64,000 nucleotides of DNA from Faecalibacterium sp. I4-3-84 (lineage in GTDB: Bacteria; Bacillota; Clostridia; Oscillospirales; Ruminococcaceae), in contig NZ_CP094466.1 in NCBI RefSeq assembly GCF_023347255.1, positions 1,426,001-1,490,000 on the forward strand. Direction: 5' to 3'. The notes under the pieces were generated by a model, which was not told where the DNA came from, did not search any database, and saw only the letters and a list, made by a program, of their open reading frames with translations. This document shows positions 25,735 to 35,146 of this stretch, piece by piece (the stretch's first letter is position 1; every line of letters begins with the position of its first letter). A program made the translations under genes and the position numbers.

Positions 25735-26388
25735 ATGTCTACTACTGCAATGTGGCTGCTTCTGGCAGTCGTTATCATCGTCATTCTGTTTGCAAGTGTG
25801 CTGTACAAGCGCACCTTCACCACCAAGGAGCTGGCCCTGACCGGTGTCATGGCCGCTTTAAGCCTTGTGGCCTATCTGTTCTTCCGTGTGCCGTTCTACG
25901 GCGGCTCTTCGTTCCATCTGGGCAACACCTTCACCGCCCTGACCGCCCTGCTGCTGGACGGTGTGTCCGGCGGTCTGGCCGGTGCCATTGGTCTGGCGCT
26001 GGCCGATATTCTGGCCGGTGACCCGGGCTACGCCGTCACCACCTTTGTGCTCAAGTTCATCATCGGCATCACCTGCGGTGCCGTGGCGCACAAGGCATTC
26101 AAGCTGCGCGACCTCGACAAGCACAGCTCCGGCTATCTCGTCAAGGTGATCGTTTCTGCCGGTTCCGGCCTGCTGCTGAACGTGCTGACCGACCCGTTCC
26201 TGGGCTACTTCCGCAATGTGTACATCTTTGGTCAGGAATACACCGTGGCACAGGCGCTGACCAAAATTGCAGGCGGCGTCACCTTTGTAAACAGCGTGGC
26301 CTCCACCGTGTGTGCGGTCATCCTGTACCTCGCCCTGCGTCCGGCCCTGGAACGTGCCGGTCTGCTGCCCAAGGGCGAAAAACACTAA
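25735..26388 (+). CDS. ECF transporter S component
   Basis: 217-residue integral membrane substrate-binding subunit of an energy-coupling-factor vitamin importer, with about six helices. It starts at the ATG at 25735 behind GGAGGG. Family features are KELALTGVMAALSLVAYLFFRVPF in helix 1-2, HLGNTFTALTALLLDGVSGGLAGAIGLALADILAGDPGYA and a later PFLGYF segment. The shared EcfA1/EcfA2/EcfT module is not in this window, as is usual for group II systems. The divergent MocR/PdxR-type regulator suggests vitamin B6 (pyridoxine) as a possible substrate; this is inference from context only. Confidence 0.85.
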   Translation: MSTTAMWLLLAVVIIVILFASVLYKRTFTTKELALTGVMAALSLVAYLFFRVPFYGGSSFHLGNTFTALTALLLDGVSGGLAGAIGLALADILAGDPGYAVTTFVLKFIIGITCGAVAHKAFKLRDLDKHSSGYLVKVIVSAGSGLLLNVLTDPFLGYFRNVYIFGQEYTVAQALTKIAGGVTFVNSVASTVCAVILYLALRPALERAGLLPKGEKH

Positions 26389-26490
26389 GCGATCTCTCTA
26401 TCCTGATACAGCACTGCTGCCCTCACCTGCCGGACTCCTCCTATCCTCCGGCGGTGGGGGCAGTGGTGTTTTTCGTGGACGACCTGTCAC

Positions 26491-26556
26491 ACGGAACTCC
26501 TCCCGTCTCGCATTCGCTCGACAGCCCCCTCGGGGACGGGGCTTTTGACAGAAACT
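26491..26556. repeat. Degenerate partial copy of the MITE-like element
   Basis: GGAACTCCTCC...GACAGCCCCCTCGGGGACGGGGC...TTGACAGAAACT resembles the left half of the inverted-repeat element at 35147-35312 (GAAACTCCCTC...GACAGC...CTCCCTCGGAGAGGGAGC...). It lies in the otherwise empty space between two convergent genes. Confidence 0.45.
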
Positions 26557-26561
26557 GAAGC

Positions 26562-26604
26562 AAAAAAGCGCTCGTCACACAATTCTGCATGACGAGCGTT
26601 TTTT
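26562..26604. terminator. Bidirectional terminator between ECF and rlmA genes
   Basis: CGCTCGTCA (26569-26577) pairs with TGACGAGCG (26590-26598), with six A before and six T after, so it can terminate transcripts from both sides. It serves two convergent genes. Confidence 0.9.
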
Positions 26605-26707
26605 GCTTTTTATCGCAATTTTCAAAAACAGTGCCTATTAAAACGGCATATTTGCGATATGCAGTTTGCGGATGTTGCTTGTGCATTAAAAACGCAGACT
26701 GCTATCA

Positions 26708-27556
26708 TTACAGCTTTTCAAATACAAGGAACCGGAACGAGATATCGGTTTCCAGCCGGGACAGCGCAGCAAGGCGCTCCGCCCCACCGCGCGGCGTTTT
26801 CCAGTAATAGGGTGTCATGGCGAACAGCGCTTCCAGCTGTTCGTGGGGCACCGTGACGCGGCCGGTCACTTCCCGTTTCCCAATGGCGGCAAAACCATCA
26901 TAGGCGATCTGCTGCACCGGGTTTTTATAGGGCTTTTCGTAGAGCACGGCCTTCATCTGGTACAGATGTTCGGCACCGGGCACCACATAGATCATCCGTC
27001 CGCCCGGGCGCAGCACCCGCAGGAATTCCTCCTGTGCAAAGGGCGAAAAGCAGTTCAGCAGCAGGTCGGCCCAGCCGGTGCGCACCGGCTGGCTGAAGCT
27101 GGATGCCACCGCATACTGTGCCGTGGGCAGGGCCTTGGCCGCAAGACGCACCGCAGGCTTTGCGATATCAAAACCCGCCAGCTGCACCCGGCGGCCTTTT
27201 TCGGCAAGCGCCTGCGCGATGCAGCGGTCGTACCAGCCCTCGCCGCAGCCTGCATCCAGCAGATGCAGCGCCGCCTCCGGGCTGGCAGGCTGGCCGTACT
27301 CTGCGCACAGCTCACCCACCGCTTTGCCAAAGATGCCGTAGTATCCGCCATTCAGGAACGCGCGGCGGGCGGCCACCATCTCCTTGCTGTCGCCGGGAGC
27401 CTTGGTGCGCATGCTCTGCACCGGCAGCAGATGCCAGTAGCCCTCCTTGGCGCGGTCAAAGCAGTGGCCTTTTGTGCATTTCAGGGTGCTGTCGCCGGTC
27501 AGTTTTTCCCCGCACAGCGGGCACTGCCATGGGGCAAACGGTTCATTTTTGCTCAT
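26708..27556 (-). CDS. rlmA: 23S rRNA guanine-N1 methyltransferase RlmA
   Basis: 282 residues. An N-terminal zinc finger (CPLCGEKL...[19 protein letters not shown]) and a class I SAM-dependent methyltransferase domain ([12 protein letters not shown] near residues 95-106) match the RlmA/RrmA family. That family methylates N1 of a guanosine in helix 35 of 23S rRNA (G745 or G748 type); variants of this family affect macrolide or mycinamicin binding. The gene overlaps the end of the DEAD-box helicase gene by four bases, so translation is coupled. It is last in the eight-gene run that starts with rpe. Confidence 0.88.
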   Translation of the reverse strand: MSKNEPFAPWQCPLCGEKLTGDSTLKCTKGHCFDRAKEGYWHLLPVQSMRTKAPGDSKEMVAARRAFLNGGYYGIFGKAVGELCAEYGQPASPEAALHLLDAGCGEGWYDRCIAQALAEKGRRVQLAGFDIAKPAVRLAAKALPTAQYAVASSFSQPVRTGWADLLLNCFSPFAQEEFLRVLRPGGRMIYVVPGAEHLYQMKAVLYEKPYKNPVQQIAYDGFAAIGKREVTGRVTVPHEQLEALFAMTPYYWKTPRGGAERLAALSRLETDISFRFLVFEKL

Positions 27557-29466
27557 ACTTCGTCGCTGTGGTCCTCAATGGGTGCAGTTGCACCGCCGTG
27601 GGCGTTCATATACTCCTCAAAGTTCGTGAACTTCTGCTGCGGCGGACGGCGGCTGATGAGCACAAGGCCCGGGTCTTCGTCCCTTGCAGCGGCACGGCCG
27701 CGGCGGCTGCTCTCCGCTCTGGGGGCACGGGCCGGTGCAGGCTGTGCATTGCGGGACGCATTCTGACGGCCGCGCTGGCCGTTGTTTGCACCGCGGCCCT
27801 GCTCTGCACTCTGGCTCTGGGCGGCAGGCTGGCTGTTCTGGCGGGCCGGACGGTCGCTGCGGTCATTGCGACGGCTCTTCTGGCCTTGCATGCTGCTGTT
27901 CTGCTGAGCAGGCTGTGCAGCCGTGCGGATGGCCGGGGCGGCGGGTGCAGCCGGAGTCTTTTTGGCCGGGCGCAGCGGAGTGGCCTCCGGGGCACTCACA
28001 AAATGCGGGTCAAACTTGGGCTGCGCATTGCTGCCGCGGGCAGGAGCATTCTGCTCCCGGCGCGGGCGGCTGTTATTATTGGAACGGCGGTCATTGCTGC
28101 GTCCGCCGGTTGTACGCTTGGTATCATCCATGAGTGGTTCCTCTTTTTCGGTTTTTGCGGGCTTTGCCTGCACCTTGGGTGCGGGTGCAGCCTTTTTTTC
28201 AGTTTTTGCGTTTTTTGCTTCGGCCTTTGCGGGCTTCGGCTGCTTTGCGGCAGGCTTTTCTGCCGGTTCAGCGGCGGCTGCCTTGGGCTTTTTGCCGCGC
28301 ACGGGCGGCTCCGGGCGCACCGGCGCGGGCACACCGTCCCACGGGTGGCCGCTCACCACGGGAATTTTGCGGCGGTTCAGCTTTTCGATGCCTGCCAGAT
28401 ACTCCTGCTCCTCAGGTGCACAGAAGCTGACCGCCGTACCGTCGGCACCGGCGCGGGCCGTGCGGCCGATGCGGTGCACGTAAGTCTCCGGTACCTCGGG
28501 CAGGTCGTAGTTGAACACATGGGACAGCTCGCTGATGTCGATGCCGCGGGCGGCGATATCGGTGGCTACCAGCACCCTGGTCTTACCGGCCTTGAAGTTT
28601 TCCAGCGCGGTCACGCGGGCGGTCTGGCTCTTGTTGCCATGGATGGCCGCCGCCGGGATGCCCTGCTTGGTGAGGTCTTTTGCAATTTTATCCGCGCCGT
28701 GCTTAGTGCGGCTGAACACCAGCGCGTTCACCACCGGGGGCTGCAGGTTCTTGATGAGCCACGGCAGCAGGAATTTCTTGTTGCCCTTTTCCACATGGTA
28801 CAGGCTCTGCTGGATGCGGTCCACGGTGCTGGACACCGGGTCCACCTTGACGAAGGCGGGCTTGCGCAGGATGCCTGCGGCCAGCTGTTCGATCTCGGTG
28901 GGCATGGTGGCGCTGAACATCAGGTTCTGGCGCTCTCCGGGCAGCTTTGCGATCACCTTCTTCACATCGTGCACAAAGCCCATATCCAGCATCCGGTCGG
29001 CTTCGTCCAGCACAAAGATCTCAAGGTTCGAGAGATCGATAAATCCCTGACCGATCAGGTCGTTGAGTCGTCCCGGGCAGGCGATCAGGATGTCCACGCC
29101 CTTTTTCAGCGCTTCCACCTGCGGTGCCTGGCCCACGCCGCCAAAAATGACGGTGCTGCGCAGCTTGAGATACTTGCCGTAGGCATCAAAGCTTTCGCCG
29201 ATCTGCAAAGCAAGCTCACGGGTAGGGGTCAGGATCAGGGCGCGGATGGCACCCTTTCTGCGGGGCGCATTGGCCGTGAGCCGGTCCAGCATGGGCAGCG
29301 CAAAAGCAGCCGTCTTGCCGGTGCCGGTCTGGGCGCAGCCCATCAGATCCCGGCCGGACAGCACCGGCGGGATCGCCGCCGCCTGAATGGGCGACGGGGT
29401 CTCATAGCCTGCCTCCTGCACAGCGCGCAGAAGCGGGGCGGACAGATTCAATTCTTTAAATGTCAT
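27553..29466 (-). CDS. DEAD-box RNA helicase with low-complexity basic tail
   Basis: 637 residues from the ATG at 29464-29466 behind TTGGAGAACC. The helicase core has the Q motif ([31 protein letters not shown]), Walker A AQTGTGKT near residue 45, motif Ia [13 protein letters not shown] (VLDEADRML), SAT, and motif [12 protein letters not shown]. After about residue 380 there is a long tail rich in Ala, Lys, Pro, Gln and Arg without a fold I recognise, probably an RNA-binding disordered extension. It likely works in ribosome assembly or RNA decay, in line with the rRNA methyltransferase gene it overlaps. Confidence 0.95.
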   Translation of the reverse strand: MTFKELNLSAPLLRAVQEAGYETPSPIQAAAIPPVLSGRDLMGCAQTGTGKTAAFALPMLDRLTANAPRRKGAIRALILTPTRELALQIGESFDAYGKYLKLRSTVIFGGVGQAPQVEALKKGVDILIACPGRLNDLIGQGFIDLSNLEIFVLDEADRMLDMGFVHDVKKVIAKLPGERQNLMFSATMPTEIEQLAAGILRKPAFVKVDPVSSTVDRIQQSLYHVEKGNKKFLLPWLIKNLQPPVVNALVFSRTKHGADKIAKDLTKQGIPAAAIHGNKSQTARVTALENFKAGKTRVLVATDIAARGIDISELSHVFNYDLPEVPETYVHRIGRTARAGADGTAVSFCAPEEQEYLAGIEKLNRRKIPVVSGHPWDGVPAPVRPEPPVRGKKPKAAAAEPAEKPAAKQPKPAKAEAKNAKTEKKAAPAPKVQAKPAKTEKEEPLMDDTKRTTGGRSNDRRSNNNSRPRREQNAPARGSNAQPKFDPHFVSAPEATPLRPAKKTPAAPAAPAIRTAAQPAQQNSSMQGQKSRRNDRSDRPARQNSQPAAQSQSAEQGRGANNGQRGRQNASRNAQPAPARAPRAESSRRGRAAARDEDPGLVLISRRPPQQKFTNFEEYMNAHGGATAPIEDHSDEV

Positions 29467-29479
29467 GGTTCTCCAATAA

Positions 29480-30772
29480 TTATTCCGTAATTTTCCGGCA
29501 CTCCACATAGTACCGCTTTTCTTCTGCGTGGCCCATGCTGAAGGTCTTGCGCGGCAGCACGCCGCCCATCACAACGCCTTTGAACAGGTCACTCTTGGCA
29601 AACGGCGGCATCAGGAATGCCACAGCACCTTTTTTGCACAGGGCGCGCACAGCAGGCTCGTCGTGCACATAGTCCACGCGGGCTTCCTTGTGGTGCTCAA
29701 GATAGTATTCGATAAATTCGTCAATGGTGCCCACGGTCAGCGGTGCGGTTGGGTCCTCAAAGCTGAGCACATTGGACATGTGCGGCCCGGCCAGCGTGAA
29801 GGGCTGCTGCTTGCTGCCGCCAAAGCTGCAGCCGGCCATATTAGAATCGCTCCACGTGATCAGGCTCAGCAGCACCGCTGCGCAGTCCACATTGAACAAC
29901 ACGCGGTGGATCGGCTCGATCTCGATCGCAGGCGAGTGCACATTGCACACCTCGGCCAGACACCAGCGGGCCGGATGGTTTGCTGCCTGCTCCGGTGTCA
30001 GGGTCTTTTTCAGCTCCTCCCAGCAGGCCTTTGCAGTGGCCAGCGAGTGGTTGCCGTCGCCCACGGCCAGCGTCAGCGGGTCGCGGCGGGTGGCATCCGG
30101 ATACTTTTTGTCGAATTCTTCCTGACTGCCCAGCACAGCCAGCGCATCTTCGATCTGCGCAATGAGGGCAGGGTCTTCCACAGCCCAGCCCGCAATGTGG
30201 CCGCCGCCCAGCATCAATTCGCCCTCGTATACCTTGGGCAGTTCGGCTTTATGCGCCGCCACCGGCTCGATGAGGGTGCAGCCGGGGTCGTCCGCCAGCA
30301 TCATGATATGGGGCGTTTCCAGCGCGGCACCGGTGCGCACCTTCATGCGGGGCGGGATGCGGCTTTCCACCGTGCTTTCGCTGGGACGCACGGCGCAGGG
30401 TGCACCGCGGCGGTAGCTGTAGGCTTCCAGATCCACCATGCCCACAAGGCCCTGCCGCACCTTGCCGCTCTGCTCGGTGCGCTCCACGTAAACAAAGCCG
30501 TCCACCGCGCGGGTCAGCACGTTCCGGGCATAGTCATCCATGGTGGCATGGATCTTCTCAATGCGTGCATCGGCATCGCCGTCCTCCAGATAGACCTCCG
30601 GCAGGATCATGTTCAGGGTGCTGGGGCTACCTGCCGCAGCAGCCTCGGCTTTCTGCCAGTAATCCCGGTCACTGGTGAACTGATCGCAGGCAATGCAGCC
30701 CCACTTTTCCAGTGGGATCTGCTCCGAAGGCAGAAGGATGTGGGCCGGTGCAAAGCAGGATTTCGTGTTCAT
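29480..30772 (-). CDS. DUF1015-family protein
   Basis: 430 residues from the ATG at 30770-30772 ([39 protein letters not shown]). The sequence has the DUF1015 hallmarks: N-terminal [13 protein letters not shown], central [24 protein letters not shown], and [18 protein letters not shown]. No enzymatic activity is established for the family as far as I know; in other Firmicutes it is often next to serine or phosphoglycerate genes. Here it lies 13 bases upstream of the DEAD-box gene and 46 bases after the glycoside-hydrolase-like gene. Confidence 0.85.
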   Translation of the reverse strand: MNTKSCFAPAHILLPSEQIPLEKWGCIACDQFTSDRDYWQKAEAAAAGSPSTLNMILPEVYLEDGDADARIEKIHATMDDYARNVLTRAVDGFVYVERTEQSGKVRQGLVGMVDLEAYSYRRGAPCAVRPSESTVESRIPPRMKVRTGAALETPHIMMLADDPGCTLIEPVAAHKAELPKVYEGELMLGGGHIAGWAVEDPALIAQIEDALAVLGSQEEFDKKYPDATRRDPLTLAVGDGNHSLATAKACWEELKKTLTPEQAANHPARWCLAEVCNVHSPAIEIEPIHRVLFNVDCAAVLLSLITWSDSNMAGCSFGGSKQQPFTLAGPHMSNVLSFEDPTAPLTVGTIDEFIEYYLEHHKEARVDYVHDEPAVRALCKKGAVAFLMPPFAKSDLFKGVVMGGVLPRKTFSMGHAEEKRYYVECRKITE

Positions 30773-30818
30773 AGTAGATCTCTCCCTTTTACAATAACCA
30801 AAGCGATCCATGTTCTTT

Positions 30819-31919
30819 TTACTGGAAGCTCTCGGTGCTGCAGATCACAACGTTCTGCACACCGGCTTCGGCAGCAGACTGCTGCAGCTGTCCGCGTGCC
30901 GCCGCGTCCAGCGTATCCGCCGTGACGATCAGGTTGTGCATTCCAAGGCTCACAGCCGGTGCACCCAGTGCATCGGAAGCGTCGGTGCACTGCTGGGCCG
31001 GGTAGCTCAGCCACAGCACCACGCTGCCGTCAAAGCGGGCCTGCCATGTGCTGATATCCGCAGCCAGCAGGGCAGCGCGGCCCTCCTGACTCTTGCCGCC
31101 CGCCGCTGCAAACTCCTGCTTGCGGGTGATGATGTTCGGGAACTGCACGCCAGTGAGCACCACCTGCTCAAAGCCCATGCCGTGCAGCTCCTCGATCAGG
31201 TCGCCCACATACTGCACAGCGGATGCTGCGCTGGGGTCCAGCCAGGACTTGCCGCCGGCCTTGGCACTGACGTTATCCAGCCAGATCTGGGTGCCGCTGT
31301 AATGCACGGCCATGCTGCGGTCGGTATAGCCGGACACCGGGTCGGTAAAGGCTGCAAGCTGGGCCACAGGGATCACGCCCTCTTCCCGGAAGATGGCCGC
31401 GATGCGGGCCGGGTCCACAGCGGTGCCGGCGACGCTGCCGGAAGCCGCCGCCACCTGCGAAGCATAATGGATGCTGCCGTCGGCATCCTTCAGGGTCACA
31501 AGGCCGTAATCCGCTCCCTGCGCCTTGAGCTGCTGCGCCGCTGCACGGATGGCCGCATCATCGGCAAGGGTGCTCACATCCACTGCGGCCCAGCTGCCGC
31601 CGGTAACGGCCTTGCCGTCCAGCTCCTTGGGCTGTTCCGGCTCCGGCTGGGACGAAGCCGCTTCCTGTACCGCCGAGGATGCAGCTGCTTCGGACGAGGC
31701 GGCTGCGCGGGATGCCGATTCAGCTTCCAGATCACGGTTCTTCACCACAGTATACCAGGTGTGGGTAGCCCAGTCCAGCACGTGGGGTGCTGCCAGCCAG
31801 GCTGCGCCCAGCACCGCCAGCACCAGCACCACGATGCCGATGCCTTTTTTGATGCGTGTACCGCGGCTGTAGAAGCTGCGGCGGTAGCGCTTGACCTTCT
31901 GACGTTTATACTTTGCCAT
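30819..31919 (-). CDS. Membrane-anchored DUF4015-like glycoside-hydrolase-fold protein
   Basis: 366 residues. A basic N-terminus (MAKYKRQKVKRYRRSFYSRG), one transmembrane helix (about 26-46) and a Ser/Ala/Glu linker lead to an extracellular domain (about 105-366). It resembles the DUF4015 putative glycosyl hydrolase TIM barrel: WAAVDVSTLADDAAIRAAAQQLKAQGADYGLVTLKD, IPVAQLAAFTDPV, WLDPSAASAVQYVGDLIEELHGMGFEQVVLTGVQFPNI. In the family the last segment usually reads DYIRFP with acidic residues; here it is TGVQFP. The active site may therefore be altered. It follows rnfA by 24 bases in the same run. Substrate unknown. Confidence 0.65.
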   Translation of the reverse strand: MAKYKRQKVKRYRRSFYSRGTRIKKGIGIVVLVLAVLGAAWLAAPHVLDWATHTWYTVVKNRDLEAESASRAAASSEAAASSAVQEAASSQPEPEQPKELDGKAVTGGSWAAVDVSTLADDAAIRAAAQQLKAQGADYGLVTLKDADGSIHYASQVAAASGSVAGTAVDPARIAAIFREEGVIPVAQLAAFTDPVSGYTDRSMAVHYSGTQIWLDNVSAKAGGKSWLDPSAASAVQYVGDLIEELHGMGFEQVVLTGVQFPNIITRKQEFAAAGGKSQEGRAALLAADISTWQARFDGSVVLWLSYPAQQCTDASDALGAPAVSLGMHNLIVTADTLDAAARGQLQQSAAEAGVQNVVICSTESFQ

Positions 31920-31943
31920 TGTCGATTCTCCTCCCTGCCAATG

Positions 31944-32555
31944 TTACAGGATCACAGAATGTCCGGTGAAACCATAGATCGCCAGTGCCAGCACGCCGAT
32001 ATACACCAGCGTGATGGGCAGGCCGCGGAATGCTTCCGGGATGGCCTTGCTGCGCAGGCGGTGGCGGGCTTCCGTTACCAGCAGCACCGCCAGCACATAG
32101 CCAAGGCCGCTGCCAAGGCCAAAGCCAAGGCTCTGCCCCAGCGTAAAGCTCTGGGTGCGCTCCACCAGTACAGTGCCAAGCACACAGCTGTTCAGGCCCG
32201 CCAGCGGTACGATGCGCAGCAGTGCACTGCGGTGCGGCAGGCCCTTCGCCAGCCACAGCACGGCGTGCTCCAGAACGCACACCACGGCAATGCTGGCAAT
32301 ATACACCAGCGGGCGCAGCTGGGCACGGTTCGCCAGCGGCGCGATCCGGCTGCCGGCATACCATGCAAAGGGCGTTACCAAAATCTGGGTGATGCACAGC
32401 TGCATGCCGAACAGCCAGCTGCTGGTGCGGTCATCGCCCACCAGCTGCACCAGACGCGAAACGCCCAGTGCACGGGTAAAGACGGCGTTCTGCGCGAACA
32501 CCGCCAGCAGTGCATAGCTGAAGAACACTGCGCTTGTTGTTACAACATCTCTCAT
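31944..32555 (-). CDS. RnfA-like membrane protein lacking Fe-S cysteines
   Basis: 203 residues from the ATG at 32553-32555, which overlaps the end of the RnfE-like gene by four bases. Six hydrophobic helices and the family layout (VVTTSAVFFSYALLAVFAQNAVFTRALGVSR..., RIVPLAGLNSCVLGTVLVE) identify it as RnfA/NqrE-like. In canonical RnfA the first motif reads LGxCPFLG and the second TNCAVLG, with the two Cys binding an intramembrane iron centre. Here they read LGVSRLVQ and LNSCVLG, so the first Cys is Ser and the second position is Ser with Cys shifted by one. The rest of a normal Rnf operon (B, C, G) is absent. Confidence 0.85.
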   Translation of the reverse strand: MRDVVTTSAVFFSYALLAVFAQNAVFTRALGVSRLVQLVGDDRTSSWLFGMQLCITQILVTPFAWYAGSRIAPLANRAQLRPLVYIASIAVVCVLEHAVLWLAKGLPHRSALLRIVPLAGLNSCVLGTVLVERTQSFTLGQSLGFGLGSGLGYVLAVLLVTEARHRLRSKAIPEAFRGLPITLVYIGVLALAIYGFTGHSVIL

Positions 32556-33274
32556 TGTTCGCGGTCCGCCTCCTTCTGGGAATGCACATCCACAAGGTTG
32601 CGTGCCTCTTTGGTGAGATATGCCTTGCGCTTTTGGGCCAGTGCACGCCATACGGCGCACAGCACGCCCAGCACGATAAAGCCGCCTGCCGGCATGCTTG
32701 CCATGGGCAGCACCGGGCGGCTGACAACCACACCGAACATGGTGCCTGCGGCCAGCCATTCACGGACGCAGCCCAGCAGCACCAGCAGCAAAGCATAGCC
32801 CACCGTGATGCGCAGGCCCTTGGAGACAGCCTTGCGCACCGTCTCCTGCACGCGGCCAAAGCGGTAGGTCAGCAGCGGCTCCACCGTGAGCAGGGGAAGA
32901 TAGATGCCAAGGCTCAGCAGGCTGGTGCTGAACAGCATATTCAGGATGGGATACACCGCCAGATACACCACCGCCGTGCTGAAACCGTACACCAGTGCAC
33001 GGGGCAGCAGCTTTTTCTGCAGCGTTTCCGGGGCGGGGTCCTCGTCGTGCAGGGGCACAAGGCGGCTCAGCAGACAGGCCAGCACGCGGGAGGGCACCAG
33101 CAGCAGCGCCACCGCCGCCGCCAGCATCCCCGCATTCTGGCCGCTGGTGGCAAGCACCACCAGCGGGGCAAGGCCCATGCCCTGCATGACCACCGGGTTA
33201 TTCAGGAACACACGGTCGTGGTGGGCAAACTTGTTGGGATCTTTTACGATCAGTTCAGCCGTTGCGCGTCTCAT
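32552..33274 (-). CDS. RnfE-like membrane protein lacking Fe-S cysteines
   Basis: 240 residues from the ATG at 33272-33274, overlapping the RnfD-like gene by four bases. It has six hydrophobic segments and the RnfE/NqrD layout: NNPVVMQGMGLAPLVVLATSGQNAGMLAAAVAL near residues 24-56, and IYLPLLTVEPLLTYRFGR further on. Canonical RnfE carries GLCPxLAV and TNCxILGR at these places. Here Cys is Ala in the first and the NC pair is EP in the second. Length is near the usual 210-235, with a charged C-terminal tail. It should sit in the membrane with the A and D subunits. Confidence 0.85.
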   Translation of the reverse strand: MRRATAELIVKDPNKFAHHDRVFLNNPVVMQGMGLAPLVVLATSGQNAGMLAAAVALLLVPSRVLACLLSRLVPLHDEDPAPETLQKKLLPRALVYGFSTAVVYLAVYPILNMLFSTSLLSLGIYLPLLTVEPLLTYRFGRVQETVRKAVSKGLRITVGYALLLVLLGCVREWLAAGTMFGVVVSRPVLPMASMPAGGFIVLGVLCAVWRALAQKRKAYLTKEARNLVDVHSQKEADREQ

Positions 33275-34290
33275 TGTGCTGCCCCCTTTCCGGCATCTGC
33301 CTGCAGATGGGTCAGGTGATACAGCTTTGCCTCGGTGCGGTCGATCCATGCCGACACACTGTTGACCGCCAGCAGCGCAAAGCACACACCGGTTTCGTAC
33401 ACGCCATAGTAGCGGAAGCCCATGCTCACAACGCCCACCAGCACGCCGTACAGCACACGGCCCATGCGGTGGTGCACGCAGGTGTAAGGCTCGTTGATCA
33501 GGAACACCGCGCTGAACAGGATCGCGCCAGTCAGCAGCTCATCCCGCACACACTGCAGGCGGGGCAGGATATTTGACAGCACGGCACTGTCGGCAAGGCC
33601 CGCCTGCCGCGGGAAGAAGAACGCAATGACCGCACAGGTCACAAGAAAGCTGATCGATGCAGACATGTGGGCATCCTTCTGGGTCCACAAAAACAGGCCG
33701 CAGGCAAGGATCACCAGCGCAGCGCCGGTGCCCATGGGAGCAGCATATTCGCCCAGACCCAGCGCCAGCGAGCCGATGTTCAGCATGCCGCCGCTGCGCA
33801 GGGTGTCCTCAATGGCGCTGGAGACCGGCACCATGGAGGCATCCCACAGGGGGATGCTGGTGTAGGGCTGTGGATAGCGGAACACCTGTTCCGGCCATGA
33901 CACAGCCGCCACCACATAGCCCACAGCAGCCGGGTTGAAGGGGTAGCTGCCGTAGCCGCCAAAGATCTCCTTGCCGATCAGCACACCGGCAATCACTGCG
34001 GCGATCAGAACATAGATATCCACCGTCACCGGCATCAGCAGGGCAATGACGAGCGCAAAGCTCTCGTTGGAAAAGTCACCGCCCTGATACACGCGGCGGC
34101 GCAGCAGCGAAACGAGACGGTCGCACAGGTTGCCGGTAAGCACCGCAATGCCGCACAGCAGCAGCGGGCGCACACCGTACAGGAAACAGGCCATGCACAG
34201 CACCGGCACCGCCATAAAGCAGATATGCTTATAGTAGCGGCCGGTCTTCTGGAGCTGTGCCTCCTGCTCCCGGATCAAAGATTCATCCAT
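33271..34290 (-). CDS. RnfD-like membrane protein without flavinylation Thr
   Basis: 339 residues with about ten helices. RnfD/NqrB features include GNLCDRLVSLLRRR, DFSNESFALVIALLMPVTVDIYVLIAAVIAGVLIGKEIFGGYGSYPFNPAAVGYVVAAVSWP and a late FSAVFLINEPYTCVHHRMGRVLYGVLVG. In canonical RnfD an FMN is attached to Thr in a D-x-x-S-x-A-T-P-L type motif after this point. Here the corresponding stretch is MVPVSSAIEDTL, with Ile in place of Thr. Overlap with the next gene and a 14-base gap to rpe place it in the rpe transcription unit. Confidence 0.88.
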   Translation of the reverse strand: MDESLIREQEAQLQKTGRYYKHICFMAVPVLCMACFLYGVRPLLLCGIAVLTGNLCDRLVSLLRRRVYQGGDFSNESFALVIALLMPVTVDIYVLIAAVIAGVLIGKEIFGGYGSYPFNPAAVGYVVAAVSWPEQVFRYPQPYTSIPLWDASMVPVSSAIEDTLRSGGMLNIGSLALGLGEYAAPMGTGAALVILACGLFLWTQKDAHMSASISFLVTCAVIAFFFPRQAGLADSAVLSNILPRLQCVRDELLTGAILFSAVFLINEPYTCVHHRMGRVLYGVLVGVVSMGFRYYGVYETGVCFALLAVNSVSAWIDRTEAKLYHLTHLQADAGKGAAQ

Positions 34291-34304
34291 AAATGGTTAT
34301 CCTT

Positions 34305-34955
34305 TCAAAGGCTGGCGAGGTGCTGCACGGCTGCAGCAGGGTCTGCTGCGCCGAACACCGCACTGCCCGCCACCAGAATATCAGCGCCCGCTTCCACGCA
34401 CTGGGGCGCGGTGGCATTGTCCACGCCGCCGTCCACTTCCAGCAGATAGTGTGCGCCGCGCGCTTCGCGCTCTGCCTTGAGCCAGCGCAGCTTGTCCAGC
34501 GCCGAGGGCATGAACTTCTGCCCGCCGAAGCCGGGCTCCACGCTCATCACCAGCACAAGATCCAGCTGGTCAAGATAGGGTGCCAGCGCCTGCGGCTCGG
34601 TGCCGGGCTTGATGGTCAGCCCCACCTTGCAGCCCAGCGCCCGGACGGCATCGATGGTGGCCTGGATATCGTCCTCGCACTCAAGGTGGAAGTTGTACAG
34701 GGTGGCACCGGCTTTGATGAAGGCTTCCGCATACTGCAGCGGATGGCTGATCATCAGGTGCACATCATAAAAGGCATCCGGCAGCTTTTTGTGCAGGCTC
34801 TTGAGCACCGGCACGCCAAAGCTGATGTTGGGCACAAAGTGGCCGTCCATCACGTCGTAATGCAGCATCTGTGCACCGGCATCCAGCACCATGCGGCAGT
34901 CTGCACCCAGTTTGCCAAAATCAGCGGAAAGGATCGAAGGACTTACGATTGCCAT
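34305..34955 (-). CDS. rpe: Ribulose-phosphate 3-epimerase
   Basis: 216-residue TIM-barrel enzyme interconverting ribulose-5-phosphate and xylulose-5-phosphate in the pentose phosphate pathway. Motifs are VSPSILSADFGKLG at the N-terminus, MLHYDVMDGHFVPNISFG, DVHLMISHPLQY, LVMSVEPGFGGQKFMPSALDKL and LLEVDGGVDNATAP. The metal and catalytic residues (His in LHYDVMDGH, Asp in VDGGV) are present. It is the first gene of an eight-gene minus-strand run, behind a good promoter. Confidence 0.96.
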   Translation of the reverse strand: MAIVSPSILSADFGKLGADCRMVLDAGAQMLHYDVMDGHFVPNISFGVPVLKSLHKKLPDAFYDVHLMISHPLQYAEAFIKAGATLYNFHLECEDDIQATIDAVRALGCKVGLTIKPGTEPQALAPYLDQLDLVLVMSVEPGFGGQKFMPSALDKLRWLKAEREARGAHYLLEVDGGVDNATAPQCVEAGADILVAGSAVFGAADPAAAVQHLASL

Positions 34956-35058
34956 ATTCTATTTTTACGCTCCGTTATTTTATAAATTCTTATTCCCATT
35001 TGTCCCATTGTGCTGGCAGTTTCAAACCGCAAAAACAGCATGGGCATGGTTATCTTTT

Positions 35059-35087
35059 AGTTTACATGAAAACGAGCAAAAAATCAA
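35059..35087 (-). promoter_or_regulatory. Promoter of the rpe-rnf-rlmA run
   Basis: On the minus strand TTGATT (35082-35087) and TAAACT (35059-35064) are 17 bases apart. It is the only good promoter found upstream of rpe, and no terminator was seen between rpe and rlmA. Confidence 0.6.
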
Positions 35088-35146
35088 ACCCGCCAACGGC
35101 TTTTTCACGGAAATGACGTATTTGGAAAGATTTGTCCATTTGCGAA

